Position numbers and translations under genes: made by a program. This document shows positions 1 through 8,274 of a stretch of DNA of 64,000 bases, piece after piece. The notes beneath the pieces are model-generated. The model had not been told where the DNA came from. It did no database searches and saw nothing but the letters and a program-made list of their open reading frames with translations. Source of the stretch: Pseudomonas lini. Its GTDB lineage: Bacteria > Pseudomonadota > Gammaproteobacteria > Pseudomonadales > Pseudomonadaceae. Within the stretch, counting starts at the first letter, position 1, and every line of letters begins with the position of its first letter. Location: NCBI RefSeq assembly GCF_001042905.1, contig NZ_JYLB01000002.1:682001-746000 (forward strand), given 5' to 3'.

Positions 1-1065
1 GCCTTTGCGTCGGATCCTGAACGCGGCGTGTTCATCCTGATCTTCCTGCTGTTTGTGGTCGGTGGTTCGCTGACGCTGTTCGCTCTGCGCGCTCCGGTGG
101 TCAAGAGCCACGTCGGCTTCAACCTCTGGTCCCGGGAAACCCTGCTGCTGGGCAATAACCTGGTGCTGGTGGTGGCCGCTTCGATGATCCTGCTCGGCAC
201 CTTGTATCCATTGATCCTCGACGCGATGACCGGCGCCAAGCTGTCGGTGGGCCCACCGTACTTCAACGCGCTGTTCATTCCGTTGATGGCGTTGCTGATG
301 GTGGTGATGGCGGTCGGCATGCTGGTGCGCTGGAAAGACACCCCGGTCAAATGGCTCGTAAGCATGTTGACCCCGGTGCTGCTTGGCAGCGCTGCGCTGG
401 CCGTGGTGGCCGGCGTCGCTTACGGCGATTTCAACTGGGCGGTGCTGGCGACCTTCATGCTGGCTGCCTGGGTATTGCTGGCCGGTGTGCGGGATATCTT
501 CGACAAGACCCGTCACAAAGGCCTGATCAAAGGTCTGCCAACCCTGACCCGCAGCTATTGGGGCATGCAAGTCGCGCATTTGGGCATTGCCGTGTGCGCG
601 CTGGGTGTCGTGTTGTCGAGCCAGAACAGTGCCGAGCGTGATCTGCGCCTGGCGCCGGGTGAGTCCATGAGCCTGGCCGGTTATCAATTTGTGTTCGAAG
701 GCGCCAAACACTTCGAAGGGCCGAACTTCACGTCCGACAAGGGCACCATCCGGGTGATCCGCGATGGCAAGGAAATCAGCGTGCTGCACCCGGAAAAACG
801 CCTGTACACCGTGCAGAACTCGGTGATGACCGAAGCCGGGATCGACGCCGGTTTCACCCGTGATCTTTACGTCGCACTGGGCGAACCGCTGGGCGAGGGC
901 GCCTGGGCGGTCCGCGTGCACGTCAAACCGTTCGTGCGCTGGATCTGGTTTGGTGGGTTGCTCACCGGTCTCGGCGGGTTGCTGGCGGCGCTGGATCGCC
1001 GTTATCGGGTCAAGGTGAAAAGCCGCGTGCGTGAAGCGCTCGGCATGACGGGAGCCACCGCATGA
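1..1065 (+). CDS. ccmF: Cytochrome c maturation protein CcmF, C-terminal part (5' end outside window)
   Basis: The frame is open from the first base, and the residues before the first in-frame start codon (ASDPERG, then FIL) already read as CcmF, so the gene is cut by the window edge. CcmF is the inner-membrane heme lyase subunit that attaches heme to apocytochrome c. Visible are several membrane segments in the first ~200 codons, a periplasmic domain with the VLHPEKRLY segment carrying a conserved histidine, and a last membrane helix near the C-terminus. The stop overlaps the ccmG start by four bases (ATGA), so the genes are translationally coupled. About half of the protein is present. The identification is secure from sequence and from the ccmG-ccmH-ccmI neighbours. 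Confidence 0.95.
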   Translation, partial: AFASDPERGVFILIFLLFVVGGSLTLFALRAPVVKSHVGFNLWSRETLLLGNNLVLVVAASMILLGTLYPLILDAMTGAKLSVGPPYFNALFIPLMALLMVVMAVGMLVRWKDTPVKWLVSMLTPVLLGSAALAVVAGVAYGDFNWAVLATFMLAAWVLLAGVRDIFDKTRHKGLIKGLPTLTRSYWGMQVAHLGIAVCALGVVLSSQNSAERDLRLAPGESMSLAGYQFVFEGAKHFEGPNFTSDKGTIRVIRDGKEISVLHPEKRLYTVQNSVMTEAGIDAGFTRDLYVALGEPLGEGAWAVRVHVKPFVRWIWFGGLLTGLGGLLAALDRRYRVKVKSRVREALGMTGATA

Positions 1066-1598
1066 GACGTTGGTTGATGCTGTTGCCACTGGCGATTTTT
1101 CTGGTGGTCGCTGTTTTTCTGTATCGGGGTCTGTACCTGAACCCGGCCGAGCTGCCTTCGGCAATGATCAACAAACCGTTCCCGGAGTTTTCGTTGCCGT
1201 CGGTGCAGGGTGACAAAACCCTGACCAAAGCGGACCTTCTGGGTAAACCGGCATTGGTCAACGTCTGGGGCACCTGGTGCATTTCCTGCCGGGTCGAGCA
1301 CCCGGTGCTGAACAAACTGGCCGGGCAGGGCGTGGTGATCTACGGCGTCAACTACAAGGACGTCAACGCCGATGCCTTGAAGTGGCTGGCCGAGTTCCAC
1401 AACCCGTATCAACTGGACATCCGTGACGATGCCGGCACCCTGGGCCTGAACCTCGGCGTATACGGCGCTCCGGAAACCTTCTTCATCGACGCCAAGGGTA
1501 TCATCCGCGACAAATTCGTCGGCGTGATTGACGAACAAGTCTGGCGTGAAAAACTGGCGGCCAAGTATCAGGCGCTGGTCGATGAGGCCAAACCATGA
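1062..1598 (+). CDS. dsbE: Thiol:disulfide interchange protein CcmG/DsbE
   Basis: This is a membrane-tethered periplasmic thioredoxin-like protein of 178 residues that keeps the heme-binding cysteines of apocytochrome c reduced. An uncleaved N-terminal anchor spans about residues 4-20. The active-site motif WCISC has cysteines at 73 and 76, and the loop GVYGAPETF carries the cis-proline (P137) typical of the fold. Length matches the CcmG family. The start codon overlaps the ccmF stop and the stop overlaps the ccmH start by four bases, as in a tight ccm operon. The operon context excludes other thioredoxin-like proteins such as TlpA or ResA. Confidence 0.95.
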   Translation: MRRWLMLLPLAIFLVVAVFLYRGLYLNPAELPSAMINKPFPEFSLPSVQGDKTLTKADLLGKPALVNVWGTWCISCRVEHPVLNKLAGQGVVIYGVNYKDVNADALKWLAEFHNPYQLDIRDDAGTLGLNLGVYGAPETFFIDAKGIIRDKFVGVIDEQVWREKLAAKYQALVDEAKP

Positions 1599-2068
1599 AG
1601 CGCTGGATTGCCGCCGCCGTGCTGGGGTTGAGCATGGCTGGTGTGGCCCACGCGGCCATCGACACCTATGAGTTCGCCAAAGAAGGCGACCGTGAGCGTT
1701 TTCGTGAGCTGACCAAAGAGCTGCGTTGCCCCAAGTGCCAGAATCAGGACATCGCCGATTCCAACGCACCGATCGCCGCCGACCTGCGCAAAGAGATTTT
1801 CCGCATGCTCGGCGAGGGCAAGGACAACCAGCAAATCATCGATTTCATGGTCGACCGCTACGGTGATTTCGTCCGCTACAAACCTGCTCTCAACGCCAAA
1901 ACCGCACTGCTCTGGTTCGGCCCCGCCGGCCTGCTGCTGGGCGGTTTTGTGGTCATCGCCGTGATCGTCCGCCGTCGTCGCGTGCAACGCACTGACAGCC
2001 CGGACACGCTTTCTGCCGAGGAGCGCGAGCGCCTCGACCACCTGTTGGATAAAACCAAGAATGATTGA
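1595..2068 (+). CDS. ccmH: Cytochrome c-type biogenesis protein CcmH
   Basis: CcmH is the small thiol oxidoreductase of the heme-ligation complex, acting with CcmG on the apocytochrome CXXCH site. The 157-residue product has a signal peptide ending near A20. It carries the family motif LRCPKCQNQ with redox cysteines C45 and C48, followed by [10 protein letters not shown] membrane helix lies at about 104-126 with an arginine-rich cytoplasmic end. This is the short form, without the TPR domain that is fused to CcmH in Escherichia coli; here that part is the separate downstream gene ccmI. It overlaps ccmI by eight bases. Confidence 0.95.
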   Translation: MKRWIAAAVLGLSMAGVAHAAIDTYEFAKEGDRERFRELTKELRCPKCQNQDIADSNAPIAADLRKEIFRMLGEGKDNQQIIDFMVDRYGDFVRYKPALNAKTALLWFGPAGLLLGGFVVIAVIVRRRRVQRTDSPDTLSAEERERLDHLLDKTKND

Positions 2069-3263
2069 TTTCTGGCTCGCTGCAGGCCTGCTGCTCCTGG
2101 TTGCCCTGAGTTTTCTGCTGATCCCCGTTCTGCGTGGTCGCCGCGCTCAGCTTGAGGAGGACCGCACGGCATTGAACGTTGCGCTTTATCAGGAGCGCGT
2201 GGCTGAGTTGCAGACTCAGCAGGAAGAGGGCGTGCTCAACGCCGAACAAATGGACACCGGCCGCGCCGAAGCCGCCCGTGAACTGCTCGCCGACACCGAA
2301 GGCGTCGAGGCGCCGCAAGTGTCGCGTCTGGGCAAGCCATTGCCATTGCTGGCGGCGATTCTGGTGCCAGTGCTGGGCCTTGGGCTGTACCTGCATTTCG
2401 GCGCCAGCGATAAAGTCGAGCTGACCCGCGAATTCGCCCAGGCTCCGCAGTCGATGGAAGAGATGACCCGTCGCCTGGAACGTGCGGTTGCCGCCCAACC
2501 GGATTCGGCCGAAGGCCTGTACTTCCTCGGCCGCACCTACATGGCTCAGGACCGTCCGGGCGACGCGGCGAAGATCTTCGAACGCACCGTGGCCCTGGCT
2601 GGTCGTCAGCCGGAACTGCTCGGGCAATGGGCCCAGGCGCAATATTTCGCCGACGGCAAGAAGTGGTCGGATAAGGTCCAGGCCCTGACCGACGAAGCGC
2701 TGAAAGCTGACCCGAAAGAAGTCACCAGCCTCGGTCTGCTGGGCATCGCGGCCTTTGAAAGTGAGCGTTACCAGGACGCCATCGACTACTGGAATCGCCT
2801 GCTGGCGCAACTGCCGTCGGATGATAAATCCCGCATCGCGCTGCAAGGCGGCATTACTCGGGCCGCCGAGAAGCTCGAAGCCAGCGGTGGCAAGGTTGCC
2901 CAGGCGCCTGCGGCCAAAGCTGCAGCACTGCTCAAAGTGCATGTCGATCTGGCGCCAGAGCTCAAAGCCAAGGTCCAGCCGGGTGACAGCGTGTTTATCT
3001 TCGCCCGCGCCATCTCCGGCCCGCCCGCACCGCTGGCCGCCAAGCGTCTGACCGTCGCCGACTTGCCGGCAACCGTCGAACTGGGTGATGCCGATGCGAT
3101 GATGCCGCAGTTGAAACTGTCGAACTTCCCTGAAGTCCAACTGGTTGCGCGCATCTCCCGCGCCGGCCAACCGACTGCCGGCGAATGGATCGGTCGCAGC
3201 CAACCCTTGGCCACCAGCACCACTGCGCAACAAAAACTGATCATCGACAGCCCGGATAAATAA
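2061..3263 (+). CDS. ccmI: Cytochrome c maturation TPR protein CcmI
   Basis: CcmI is the apocytochrome c chaperone that hands the C-terminus of apocytochromes to the CcmF/CcmH heme lyase. The 400-residue product has a membrane helix at residues 3-23, a charged cytoplasmic coiled segment (about 28-80), a second helix at 94-113, and a periplasmic region with TPR-like helices (about 135-265). The C-terminal domain (about 285-395) includes a segment that resembles the extra domain of long CcmI/CcmH proteins. It is the last gene of the ccm operon, and its stop is followed after 14 bases by the start of a small lipoprotein gene. Confidence 0.92.
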   Translation: MIDFWLAAGLLLLVALSFLLIPVLRGRRAQLEEDRTALNVALYQERVAELQTQQEEGVLNAEQMDTGRAEAARELLADTEGVEAPQVSRLGKPLPLLAAILVPVLGLGLYLHFGASDKVELTREFAQAPQSMEEMTRRLERAVAAQPDSAEGLYFLGRTYMAQDRPGDAAKIFERTVALAGRQPELLGQWAQAQYFADGKKWSDKVQALTDEALKADPKEVTSLGLLGIAAFESERYQDAIDYWNRLLAQLPSDDKSRIALQGGITRAAEKLEASGGKVAQAPAAKAAALLKVHVDLAPELKAKVQPGDSVFIFARAISGPPAPLAAKRLTVADLPATVELGDADAMMPQLKLSNFPEVQLVARISRAGQPTAGEWIGRSQPLATSTTAQQKLIIDSPDK

Positions 3264-3277
3264 CAGGAAGCACCACC

Positions 3278-3682
3278 ATGACCGCCATCGCTCGTATCAC
3301 TCTCCTCAGTATGGTTTTGGGGTTAAGCGCCTGTGCGGTCCAGCAGCCCGAGCCCACACGGCTGCCGCCAATCCCGCCTTCGCAACCGAGTACCAAGCCG
3401 GCTCCGCCGACGGTACCGAGCAAACCGAGTACCCCGGTCAAACCCTCCAAGCCGATGCCACGCACCTCCGCCAGCTTTGCCCCGCCACCGGGGGGCAATA
3501 GCCATTGGGACGCGAAACTCGGCGTTTACGTCCTCGATGATCAGACCAACACCTTCTACCGCCAACGCACCTACTACCGCTGGAACAACGGCTGGAGCCG
3601 CTCGATCAGCCCCAACGGGCCGTGGGAAGAGACGAATATCCATGGCGTGCCGAGTGGGTTGGGCAGGCAATTCGGGCAGTGA
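3278..3682 (+). CDS. Small proline-rich lipoprotein, function unknown
   Basis: The 134-residue product begins with a lipoprotein signal ending in LSAC, so C19 is the predicted lipidated residue. Residues 22-72 are very rich in proline, threonine and lysine and look like an extended linker. The remainder (about 75-134) is a compact region rich in tyrosine, tryptophan and asparagine, including RQRTYYRWNNGW. I do not recognise a named family. The start is preceded by an AGGAAG ribosome site, and the gene lies 14 bases after ccmI with a terminator behind it, so it is probably the last cistron of the ccm transcript. Whether it works in cytochrome maturation is not shown. Confidence 0.8.
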   Translation: MTAIARITLLSMVLGLSACAVQQPEPTRLPPIPPSQPSTKPAPPTVPSKPSTPVKPSKPMPRTSASFAPPPGGNSHWDAKLGVYVLDDQTNTFYRQRTYYRWNNGWSRSISPNGPWEETNIHGVPSGLGRQFGQ

Positions 3683-3687
3683 ATGGA

Positions 3688-3720
3688 AACGGCGATCTGA
3701 GGATCGCCGTTTTGCTTTTT
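3688..3720 (+). terminator. Rho-independent terminator after the ccm/lipoprotein operon
   Basis: AACGGCGATC pairs with GATCGCCGTT around a four-base loop and is followed by TTGCTTTTT. It begins six bases after the stop of the lipoprotein gene. Confidence 0.85.
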
Positions 3721-3729
3721 GGGGGCTGA

Positions 3730-3829
3730 AAAGATCGCAGGCTTCGCCAGCTCCTACAGGATCGCGTACGACGATGAACGGCGGGTGTACGCGGTTAATG
3801 TAGGAGCTGGCGAAGCCTGCGATCTTTTG
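3730..3829. repeat. REP pair, class A (GATCGCAG...AGCTCCTAC)
   Basis: Two inverted copies of a ~26-base element flank about 45 bases of spacer: the first reads AAGATCGCAGGCTTCGCCAG then CTCCTAC, the second is its reverse complement. Class A copies also occur at 6155, 22147, 41206 and 58738. The pair sits between the ccm terminator and hicA. Confidence 0.85.
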
Positions 3830-3974
3830 ATCTTGATTGAGCGATTCAACTGCAGTGCCAGGAATTCAAATCAACACCCTGTAAAACAACCGAGCGTCGT
3901 GATCCGGATTTTTGTGCTTGAGTAAAAGTAACTCTAGGGTTATTTTTGTTTGGGCCGGAGCAAGGAGGCTGGTG

Positions 3975-4187
3975 GTGCAGAGCAGGTTATTGATCAAGGA
4001 ACTGATAGAGGCGGGCTGGGCACTGGACCGGGTCACCGGCAGTCATCACATCTTCACTCACCGTTACAACCCTTACACGATACCCGTCCCTCATCCGAAG
4101 AAGGATTTGCCGGTCGGGACGGTTAAAAGCATCAGGAGGCGAGCCGGGCTTTATTACCCGGAAGCCAGTTTGGCAGGAGATCCATAA
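3975..4187 (+). CDS. hicA: HicA-type toxin (mRNA interferase)
   Basis: HicA toxins are small double-stranded-RNA-binding-fold proteins that cleave mRNA and are neutralised by HicB. I chose the GTG at 3975 because AAGGAGG lies six bases upstream and because the protein then begins VQSRLLIKEL, the normal HicA N-terminus; an upstream in-frame extension to 3912 lacks family character. The 70-residue product has the catalytic GSHH segment (H24), the TIPVPHPKKDLP strand and the C-terminal helix IRRRAGL. It overlaps hicB by one base (TAATG), the usual toxin-first arrangement. Confidence 0.9.
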   Translation: MQSRLLIKELIEAGWALDRVTGSHHIFTHRYNPYTIPVPHPKKDLPVGTVKSIRRRAGLYYPEASLAGDP

Positions 4188-4591
4188 TGCAATACCCAAT
4201 CTGTATCGAGTGGGGCGACGAGAACACCGCCATCGGTATTCAGATCCCCGATATTCCGGGTGCCGTTACGGCCGGGGATACGTTTGAAGATGCTTACAAC
4301 GCGGCGGTCGAAATTGCCCACATCATGCTGCAGGAGATCATGGCAGACGGGGAGTCAATTCCGATGCCGACCTCAGCGGCGGCGCACCGCGAGAATCCGG
4401 AATTTGCCGAGATGGGTTGGGGGATGCTGGAACTCGACATCTCGCCGTATCTGGGCAAGACCGAGAAGGTCAACGTGACGCTGCCTGGCTACGTGATCCA
4501 GCGCATTGACCGTTATGTGCGAGAGCACAATGTCAAAAGCCGCTCCTCCTTTCTCGCGGATGCAGCAATGGAGAAACTGGTTCGGCCCTGA
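4187..4591 (+). CDS. hicB: HicB-type antitoxin with ribbon-helix-helix domain
   Basis: The 134-residue product has the HicB N-terminal fold (about residues 1-70, with a PDIPGAVTAGDT segment and the AYNAAVEIAH helix), which blocks the toxin. The C-terminal region (about 95-134) contains KVNVTLPGYVIQRIDRYV and SRSSFLADAA, a ribbon-helix-helix DNA-binding domain expected to autoregulate the hicAB promoter. Both domains are intact, so the pair looks functional. It starts within the hicA stop. REP pairs lie on both sides of the operon. Confidence 0.9.
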   Translation: MQYPICIEWGDENTAIGIQIPDIPGAVTAGDTFEDAYNAAVEIAHIMLQEIMADGESIPMPTSAAAHRENPEFAEMGWGMLELDISPYLGKTEKVNVTLPGYVIQRIDRYVREHNVKSRSSFLADAAMEKLVRP

Positions 4592-4610
4592 GTGGTATCA
4601 GTCGAATCGC

Positions 4611-4679
4611 CTTCGCGGGCAAGCCTCGCTCCTACAGGTCTTACACCAACCCTGCAGGAGCGAGGCTTGCCCGCGAAGC
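4611..4679. repeat. REP pair, class B (CTTCGCGGGCAAGCCTCGCTCCTAC)
   Basis: Two inverted ~25-base copies with a spacer of about 20 bases lie between the convergent hicB and MFS genes. Further class B pairs occur at 9227 and 42990. The structure may act as a bidirectional mRNA end. Confidence 0.85.
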
Positions 4680-4689
4680 TTTTAGGTCT

Positions 4690-5895
4690 TTAAGCCGTCG
4701 CCAACGAATGCCTCTGCGAAGCACTCAAAAACCGCAACAACGCCAACAACGGAAACGCACTACCCACAATCACGACCCACAACCAGCCGCCATGCTCATA
4801 CACCGCGCTGGCCACCGAAGAACCAAACGCACCGCCGATAAAAATGCTCGTCATGTACAGCGCATTCAGACGGCCGCGGCTTTTAGCGTCGAGGGTATAG
4901 ACCGCTCGTTGGCCGAGGACCATGGTCATTTGCACGCAGAAATCCAGCACGATCCCCGTCACCGCCAGGCCGATAACGCTGTAGGCCGGGTGGATGAAGG
5001 CGGGCAGGAAGCTCAGGCTGGCGAATAGCAGGGCCAGCAGCGAGGCGATGCGGGTATGGCCGGCATCGGCCAGTCGACCGGCGATGGGTGCAGCAATCGC
5101 GCCGATGGCGCCGACCAGGGCGAAGATCGCGATCTGGGTTTGCGACAAGCCATGATTACGCGACAGTTCCAGCGGTACTGCAGTCCAGAACAGGCTGAAG
5201 GTGGCGAACATGCAGGCTTGATAAAACGCCCGTTGACGCAACACCGGCTGCTGACGCAACAGCGTCCAGAGCGAACCCAACAACTGGCCATAAGAAGCGT
5301 TGTGATCAGGTTGGCGCTTGGGGATGGTCAGGGCCAGAACGATGCTGATCGCCGCCATCAATACTGCGGCGATGACGAACATCGCGCGCCAGCCGAAGTG
5401 GTCGGCTACTACGCTGGACACCGGTCGAGCCAGCAGAATCCCCAGCAGCAAACCACCCATGATGCCGCCGACCACGCGGCCACGCGATTCTTCCGGCGCC
5501 AGGTGGGCGGCCAGTGGAATCAGGATCTGCACCGATACCGAGCTGAACCCCACCAGCAACGAGATCAGCAGAAATACGTTCGGCTGATCGGTGAACGCCG
5601 CCCCGAGCAAACTGGCAATCGCCACCACGGTGGTGATGATCATCAAGCGGCGGTTTTCCAGCAGATCACCCAATGGCACCAGGAAGAACAGACCCAGCGC
5701 ATAACCAATCTGCGTCAGCGAAACGATCAGGCTGGCCATGGTGTCGGTCAGGCCGATGTCCGGCGCGATCAGGCCGATGATCGGCTGGGCGTAGTAAATG
5801 TTGGCCACGATGGCGCCGCAGCAGAAGGCGAAGAGCAGCACCATGCCTCGGGTCATTGTCGCGGCACCGAGGGGCACCTGAGTCACTGGGTTCAT
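4690..5895 (-). CDS. Major facilitator superfamily transporter (drug/sugar efflux type)
   Basis: The 401-residue product has about twelve hydrophobic segments in two halves of six, as in the MFS. Family signatures include NIYYAQPIIG in helix 1, PLGDLLENRR between helices 2 and 3 (the motif A position) and APIAGRLADAG at the matching point of the second half. I placed the start at the ATG at 5895 (MNPVTQV), because the 84-codon upstream extension has no membrane-protein character. The substrate cannot be read from sequence; the overall look is that of the arabinose-efflux/DHA exporters. It appears monocistronic. Confidence 0.88.
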   Translation of the reverse strand: MNPVTQVPLGAATMTRGMVLLFAFCCGAIVANIYYAQPIIGLIAPDIGLTDTMASLIVSLTQIGYALGLFFLVPLGDLLENRRLMIITTVVAIASLLGAAFTDQPNVFLLISLLVGFSSVSVQILIPLAAHLAPEESRGRVVGGIMGGLLLGILLARPVSSVVADHFGWRAMFVIAAVLMAAISIVLALTIPKRQPDHNASYGQLLGSLWTLLRQQPVLRQRAFYQACMFATFSLFWTAVPLELSRNHGLSQTQIAIFALVGAIGAIAAPIAGRLADAGHTRIASLLALLFASLSFLPAFIHPAYSVIGLAVTGIVLDFCVQMTMVLGQRAVYTLDAKSRGRLNALYMTSIFIGGAFGSSVASAVYEHGGWLWVVIVGSAFPLLALLRFLSASQRHSLATA

Positions 5896-6274
5896 AACGT
5901 GTCTCGCTGAACAAGAAAGGAATGCAGGGAAGGCTAATCGGCGGGCTAGAGCGGCGGAAGAGGGAATAGAGTGATAGTAATCATGCTTCTGAGGCATGAT
6001 TGAGAGAGGCCGTTCATTTGAACCTTTGCACCGGCGGTCCCGATCGTTGCGCCCGATGATACATACACTTACATCTTGTTCGATAGCGTGCTTATGTTTT
6101 CTCTCGCCAAGGAGGAGGGTGTCACACCGACGATGTAATGGCATCACGCAACCCCTGTAGGAGCTGCCGAAGGCTGCGATCTTTTGATCCTGATCCTTTT
6201 CGAAGCACTGAAGATCAAGATCAAAAGATCGCAGCCTGCGGCAGCTCCTACGCTAGATCGCAGTCCAGCGCTCA
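5896..6274. other. Intergenic region between divergent transcription of the MFS gene and the end of sbp
   Basis: No supportable gene lies here. The left part (5896 to about 6150) is the upstream region of the MFS gene and holds open frames without coding character. The right part contains a class A REP pair (6155-6251) and then the sbp terminator. I could not identify a clear sigma-70 promoter for the MFS gene by eye. Confidence 0.6.
6155..6251. repeat. REP pair, class A
   Basis: TGTAGGAGCTGCCGAAGGCT then GCGATCTTTTGATC is followed by its inverted copy ending GCAGCTCCTAC, with a spacer of about 25 bases. It is placed downstream of sbp, beyond its terminator. Confidence 0.85.
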
Positions 6275-6308
6275 CAAAAAAAGGCGACCTTCGCAGGTCG
6301 CCTTTTTC
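6275..6308 (-). terminator. Terminator of the sulfate-binding protein gene
   Basis: AAAAAAAGGCGACCT, TCGC loop, AGGTCGCCTTTTT: a ten-pair stem flanked by A and T runs. It can work in both directions and lies 15 bases beyond the sbp stop. Confidence 0.9.
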
Positions 6309-6323
6309 ATTGCAGCTCAGGAA

Positions 6324-7322
6324 TTACTGACCGCTGTAAATCTGATCAAAAACCCCACCATCATTGAAGTGAGTCTTCTGCACCGTGCGCCAGTCACCAA
6401 AGGTCTTCTCCACCGAGAGGAAATCAACCTTCGGGAAGCGATCGGTGTACTTGGCCAATATCGCCGGATCGCGTGGACGCAGGTAGTTGGCAGCTGCAAT
6501 TTCCTGACCTTGCGGCGACCACAGGTACTTCAAATATTCCTCAGCGGCAGCGCGAGTGCCTTTCTTCTCGACCACTTTGTCGACCACGGACACTGGCGGT
6601 TCAGCTTCAGCGGAAACGCTTGGGTAGATCACTTCAAACTGATCACGACCAAACTCACGCGCAATCATTTCCGCTTCGTTTTCGAAGGTCACCAGCACGT
6701 CGCCGATCTGGTTCGTCATGAACGTGGTGGTCGCTGCACGGCCGCCGGTATCCAGCACCGGTGCTTGTTTGAACAGTTTGCCGACGAAGGCTTTTGCCGT
6801 GCTTTCGTCACCGCCATTTTTCAGCACATAGCCCCAGGCCGAGAGGTAGGTGTAGCGGCCGTTGCCCGAGGTTTTCGGGTTGGGGACGATCACTTGCACG
6901 CCGTCCTTGAGCAGGTCAGGCCAGTCTTTCAGGGCTTTCGGGTTGCCTTTGCGCACGATGAACACGGTGGCCGAGGTGAACGGCGCGCTGTTGTTTGGCA
7001 GGCGCGTGACCCAGTTGTCCGGAACCAGTTTGCCGTTGTCCGCGAGGGCGTTGATGTCGGTGGCCATGTTCATGGTAATGACATCAGCCGGCAGGCCATC
7101 AATTACCGAACGCGCCTGTTTGCTGGAACCACCGAAGGACATCTGCAGCGTGATGTTTTCGTTGTGCTCGGCTTGCCAGTGTTTCTGGAAGGCAGCGTTG
7201 TAGTCCTTGTAGAAATCTCGCATCACGTCGTAGGAAACGTTAAGCAGGGTCGGTGCAGCCTGAGCCACGCTACCCAAGGCCAGGCCAGCGGCCAGAAGTG
7301 AGGCGCCAAAGAGTTTTTTCAC
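6324..7322 (-). CDS. sbp: Periplasmic sulfate-binding protein Sbp
   Basis: This is the substrate-binding component of a sulfate ABC importer. The 332-residue precursor starts at a GTG with AAGGA seven bases upstream and has a signal peptide ending QA at about residue 22. Family signatures are LLNVSYDVMRDFYKDYN near the mature N-terminus, SFGGSSKQAR, the NPKTSGNGRYTYLSAWGY segment that contributes sulfate contacts, and the C-terminal YLWSPQGQEIAA. No cysTWA permease or ATPase genes are adjacent, so those components must be encoded elsewhere, which is common for sbp in pseudomonads. It is monocistronic, with its own terminator. Confidence 0.93.
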   Translation of the reverse strand: MKKLFGASLLAAGLALGSVAQAAPTLLNVSYDVMRDFYKDYNAAFQKHWQAEHNENITLQMSFGGSSKQARSVIDGLPADVITMNMATDINALADNGKLVPDNWVTRLPNNSAPFTSATVFIVRKGNPKALKDWPDLLKDGVQVIVPNPKTSGNGRYTYLSAWGYVLKNGGDESTAKAFVGKLFKQAPVLDTGGRAATTTFMTNQIGDVLVTFENEAEMIAREFGRDQFEVIYPSVSAEAEPPVSVVDKVVEKKGTRAAAEEYLKYLWSPQGQEIAAANYLRPRDPAILAKYTDRFPKVDFLSVEKTFGDWRTVQKTHFNDGGVFDQIYSGQ

Positions 7323-7428
7323 TGCGCATTCCTTGTTTGATCAAACATGTTCTATGGAGAGTGTTGGCAATTTGCCAGCGACTATAGCCGGGCTCGCATA
7401 GTCCTTTAAAGATTAAAAAGCACTTTGC

Positions 7429-8253
7429 TTATTCCAGTTTTTTGAACAGGGCATTGCCGCAACGGGAGCAAAATGCTGCGCCGTGTTCATGACTGTTTTT
7501 CTTGCAGGTCGGGCAATCGTGTTGCAGTTGTTCACCGCGCATGGCATTGGCCAGTTCCGCGGTAAAAATCCCCGTCGGGACGGCGATGATCGAGTAACCG
7601 GTGATCATCACCAGCGACGAAATCACCTGACCCAACGGCGTCTTGGGCACGATGTCGCCAAAGCCCACGGTGGTCAGCGTGACGATAGCCCAATAGATGC
7701 CTTTGGGGATGCTGGTGAAGCCGTGTTCCGGGCCTTCGATCACGTACATCAGAGTGCCGAACACCGTCACCAGGGTGCTGACGCTGAGCAGAAACACCAC
7801 GATTTTCTGCTTGCTGCCGCGCAGCGCCGTCATCAAATAGTTGGCTTGCTTCAGATACGGGCTGAGCTTGAGCACGCGGAAAATCCGCAGCATCCGAATG
7901 ATCCGGATAATCAGCAGGTACTGCGCATCGCTGTAATACAGCGCGAGAATACCGGGCACGATCGCCAGTAAATCCACCAGCCCATAGAAGCTGAATGCGT
8001 AGCGCAACGGCTTGGGCGAGCAGTACAGGCGCAGGCCGTACTCGATGGCGAAAACGACGGTGAAGCCCCATTCGATGTACGCCAGTATGTCGGCGTAGTT
8101 CTGGTGAACGCTGTCGATACTGTCCAGAATCACGATCACCAGGCTGGCGAGGATGATCAACAGCAGAATGCTGTCGAAGCGGCGACCGGCCGGGGTATCG
8201 GATTGGAAGATGATGACGTAAAGGTCTTCACGCCAGTTTTTATTGCTGTCCAT
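7429..8253 (-). CDS. Voltage-gated-type potassium channel with C-terminal zinc ribbon
   Basis: The 274-residue product (from the ATG at 8253; a TTG six codons upstream is possible) has six membrane segments of a Kv-like ion channel. An arginine-rich S4-like helix RIIRMLRIFRVLK lies at about residues 117-129, and the potassium selectivity filter TTVGFGD at 194-200. After S6 comes a short C-terminal domain with two CXXC pairs (C247/C250 and C262/C265), a zinc-ribbon arrangement. It follows the urea transporter gene by 21 bases on the same strand, so the two may share a transcript. Potassium selectivity is inferred from the filter; the gating stimulus is unknown. Confidence 0.88.
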   Translation of the reverse strand: MDSNKNWREDLYVIIFQSDTPAGRRFDSILLLIILASLVIVILDSIDSVHQNYADILAYIEWGFTVVFAIEYGLRLYCSPKPLRYAFSFYGLVDLLAIVPGILALYYSDAQYLLIIRIIRMLRIFRVLKLSPYLKQANYLMTALRGSKQKIVVFLLSVSTLVTVFGTLMYVIEGPEHGFTSIPKGIYWAIVTLTTVGFGDIVPKTPLGQVISSLVMITGYSIIAVPTGIFTAELANAMRGEQLQHDCPTCKKNSHEHGAAFCSRCGNALFKKLE

Positions 8254-8274
8254 GGAAAACGCCTGAACCAAGAA

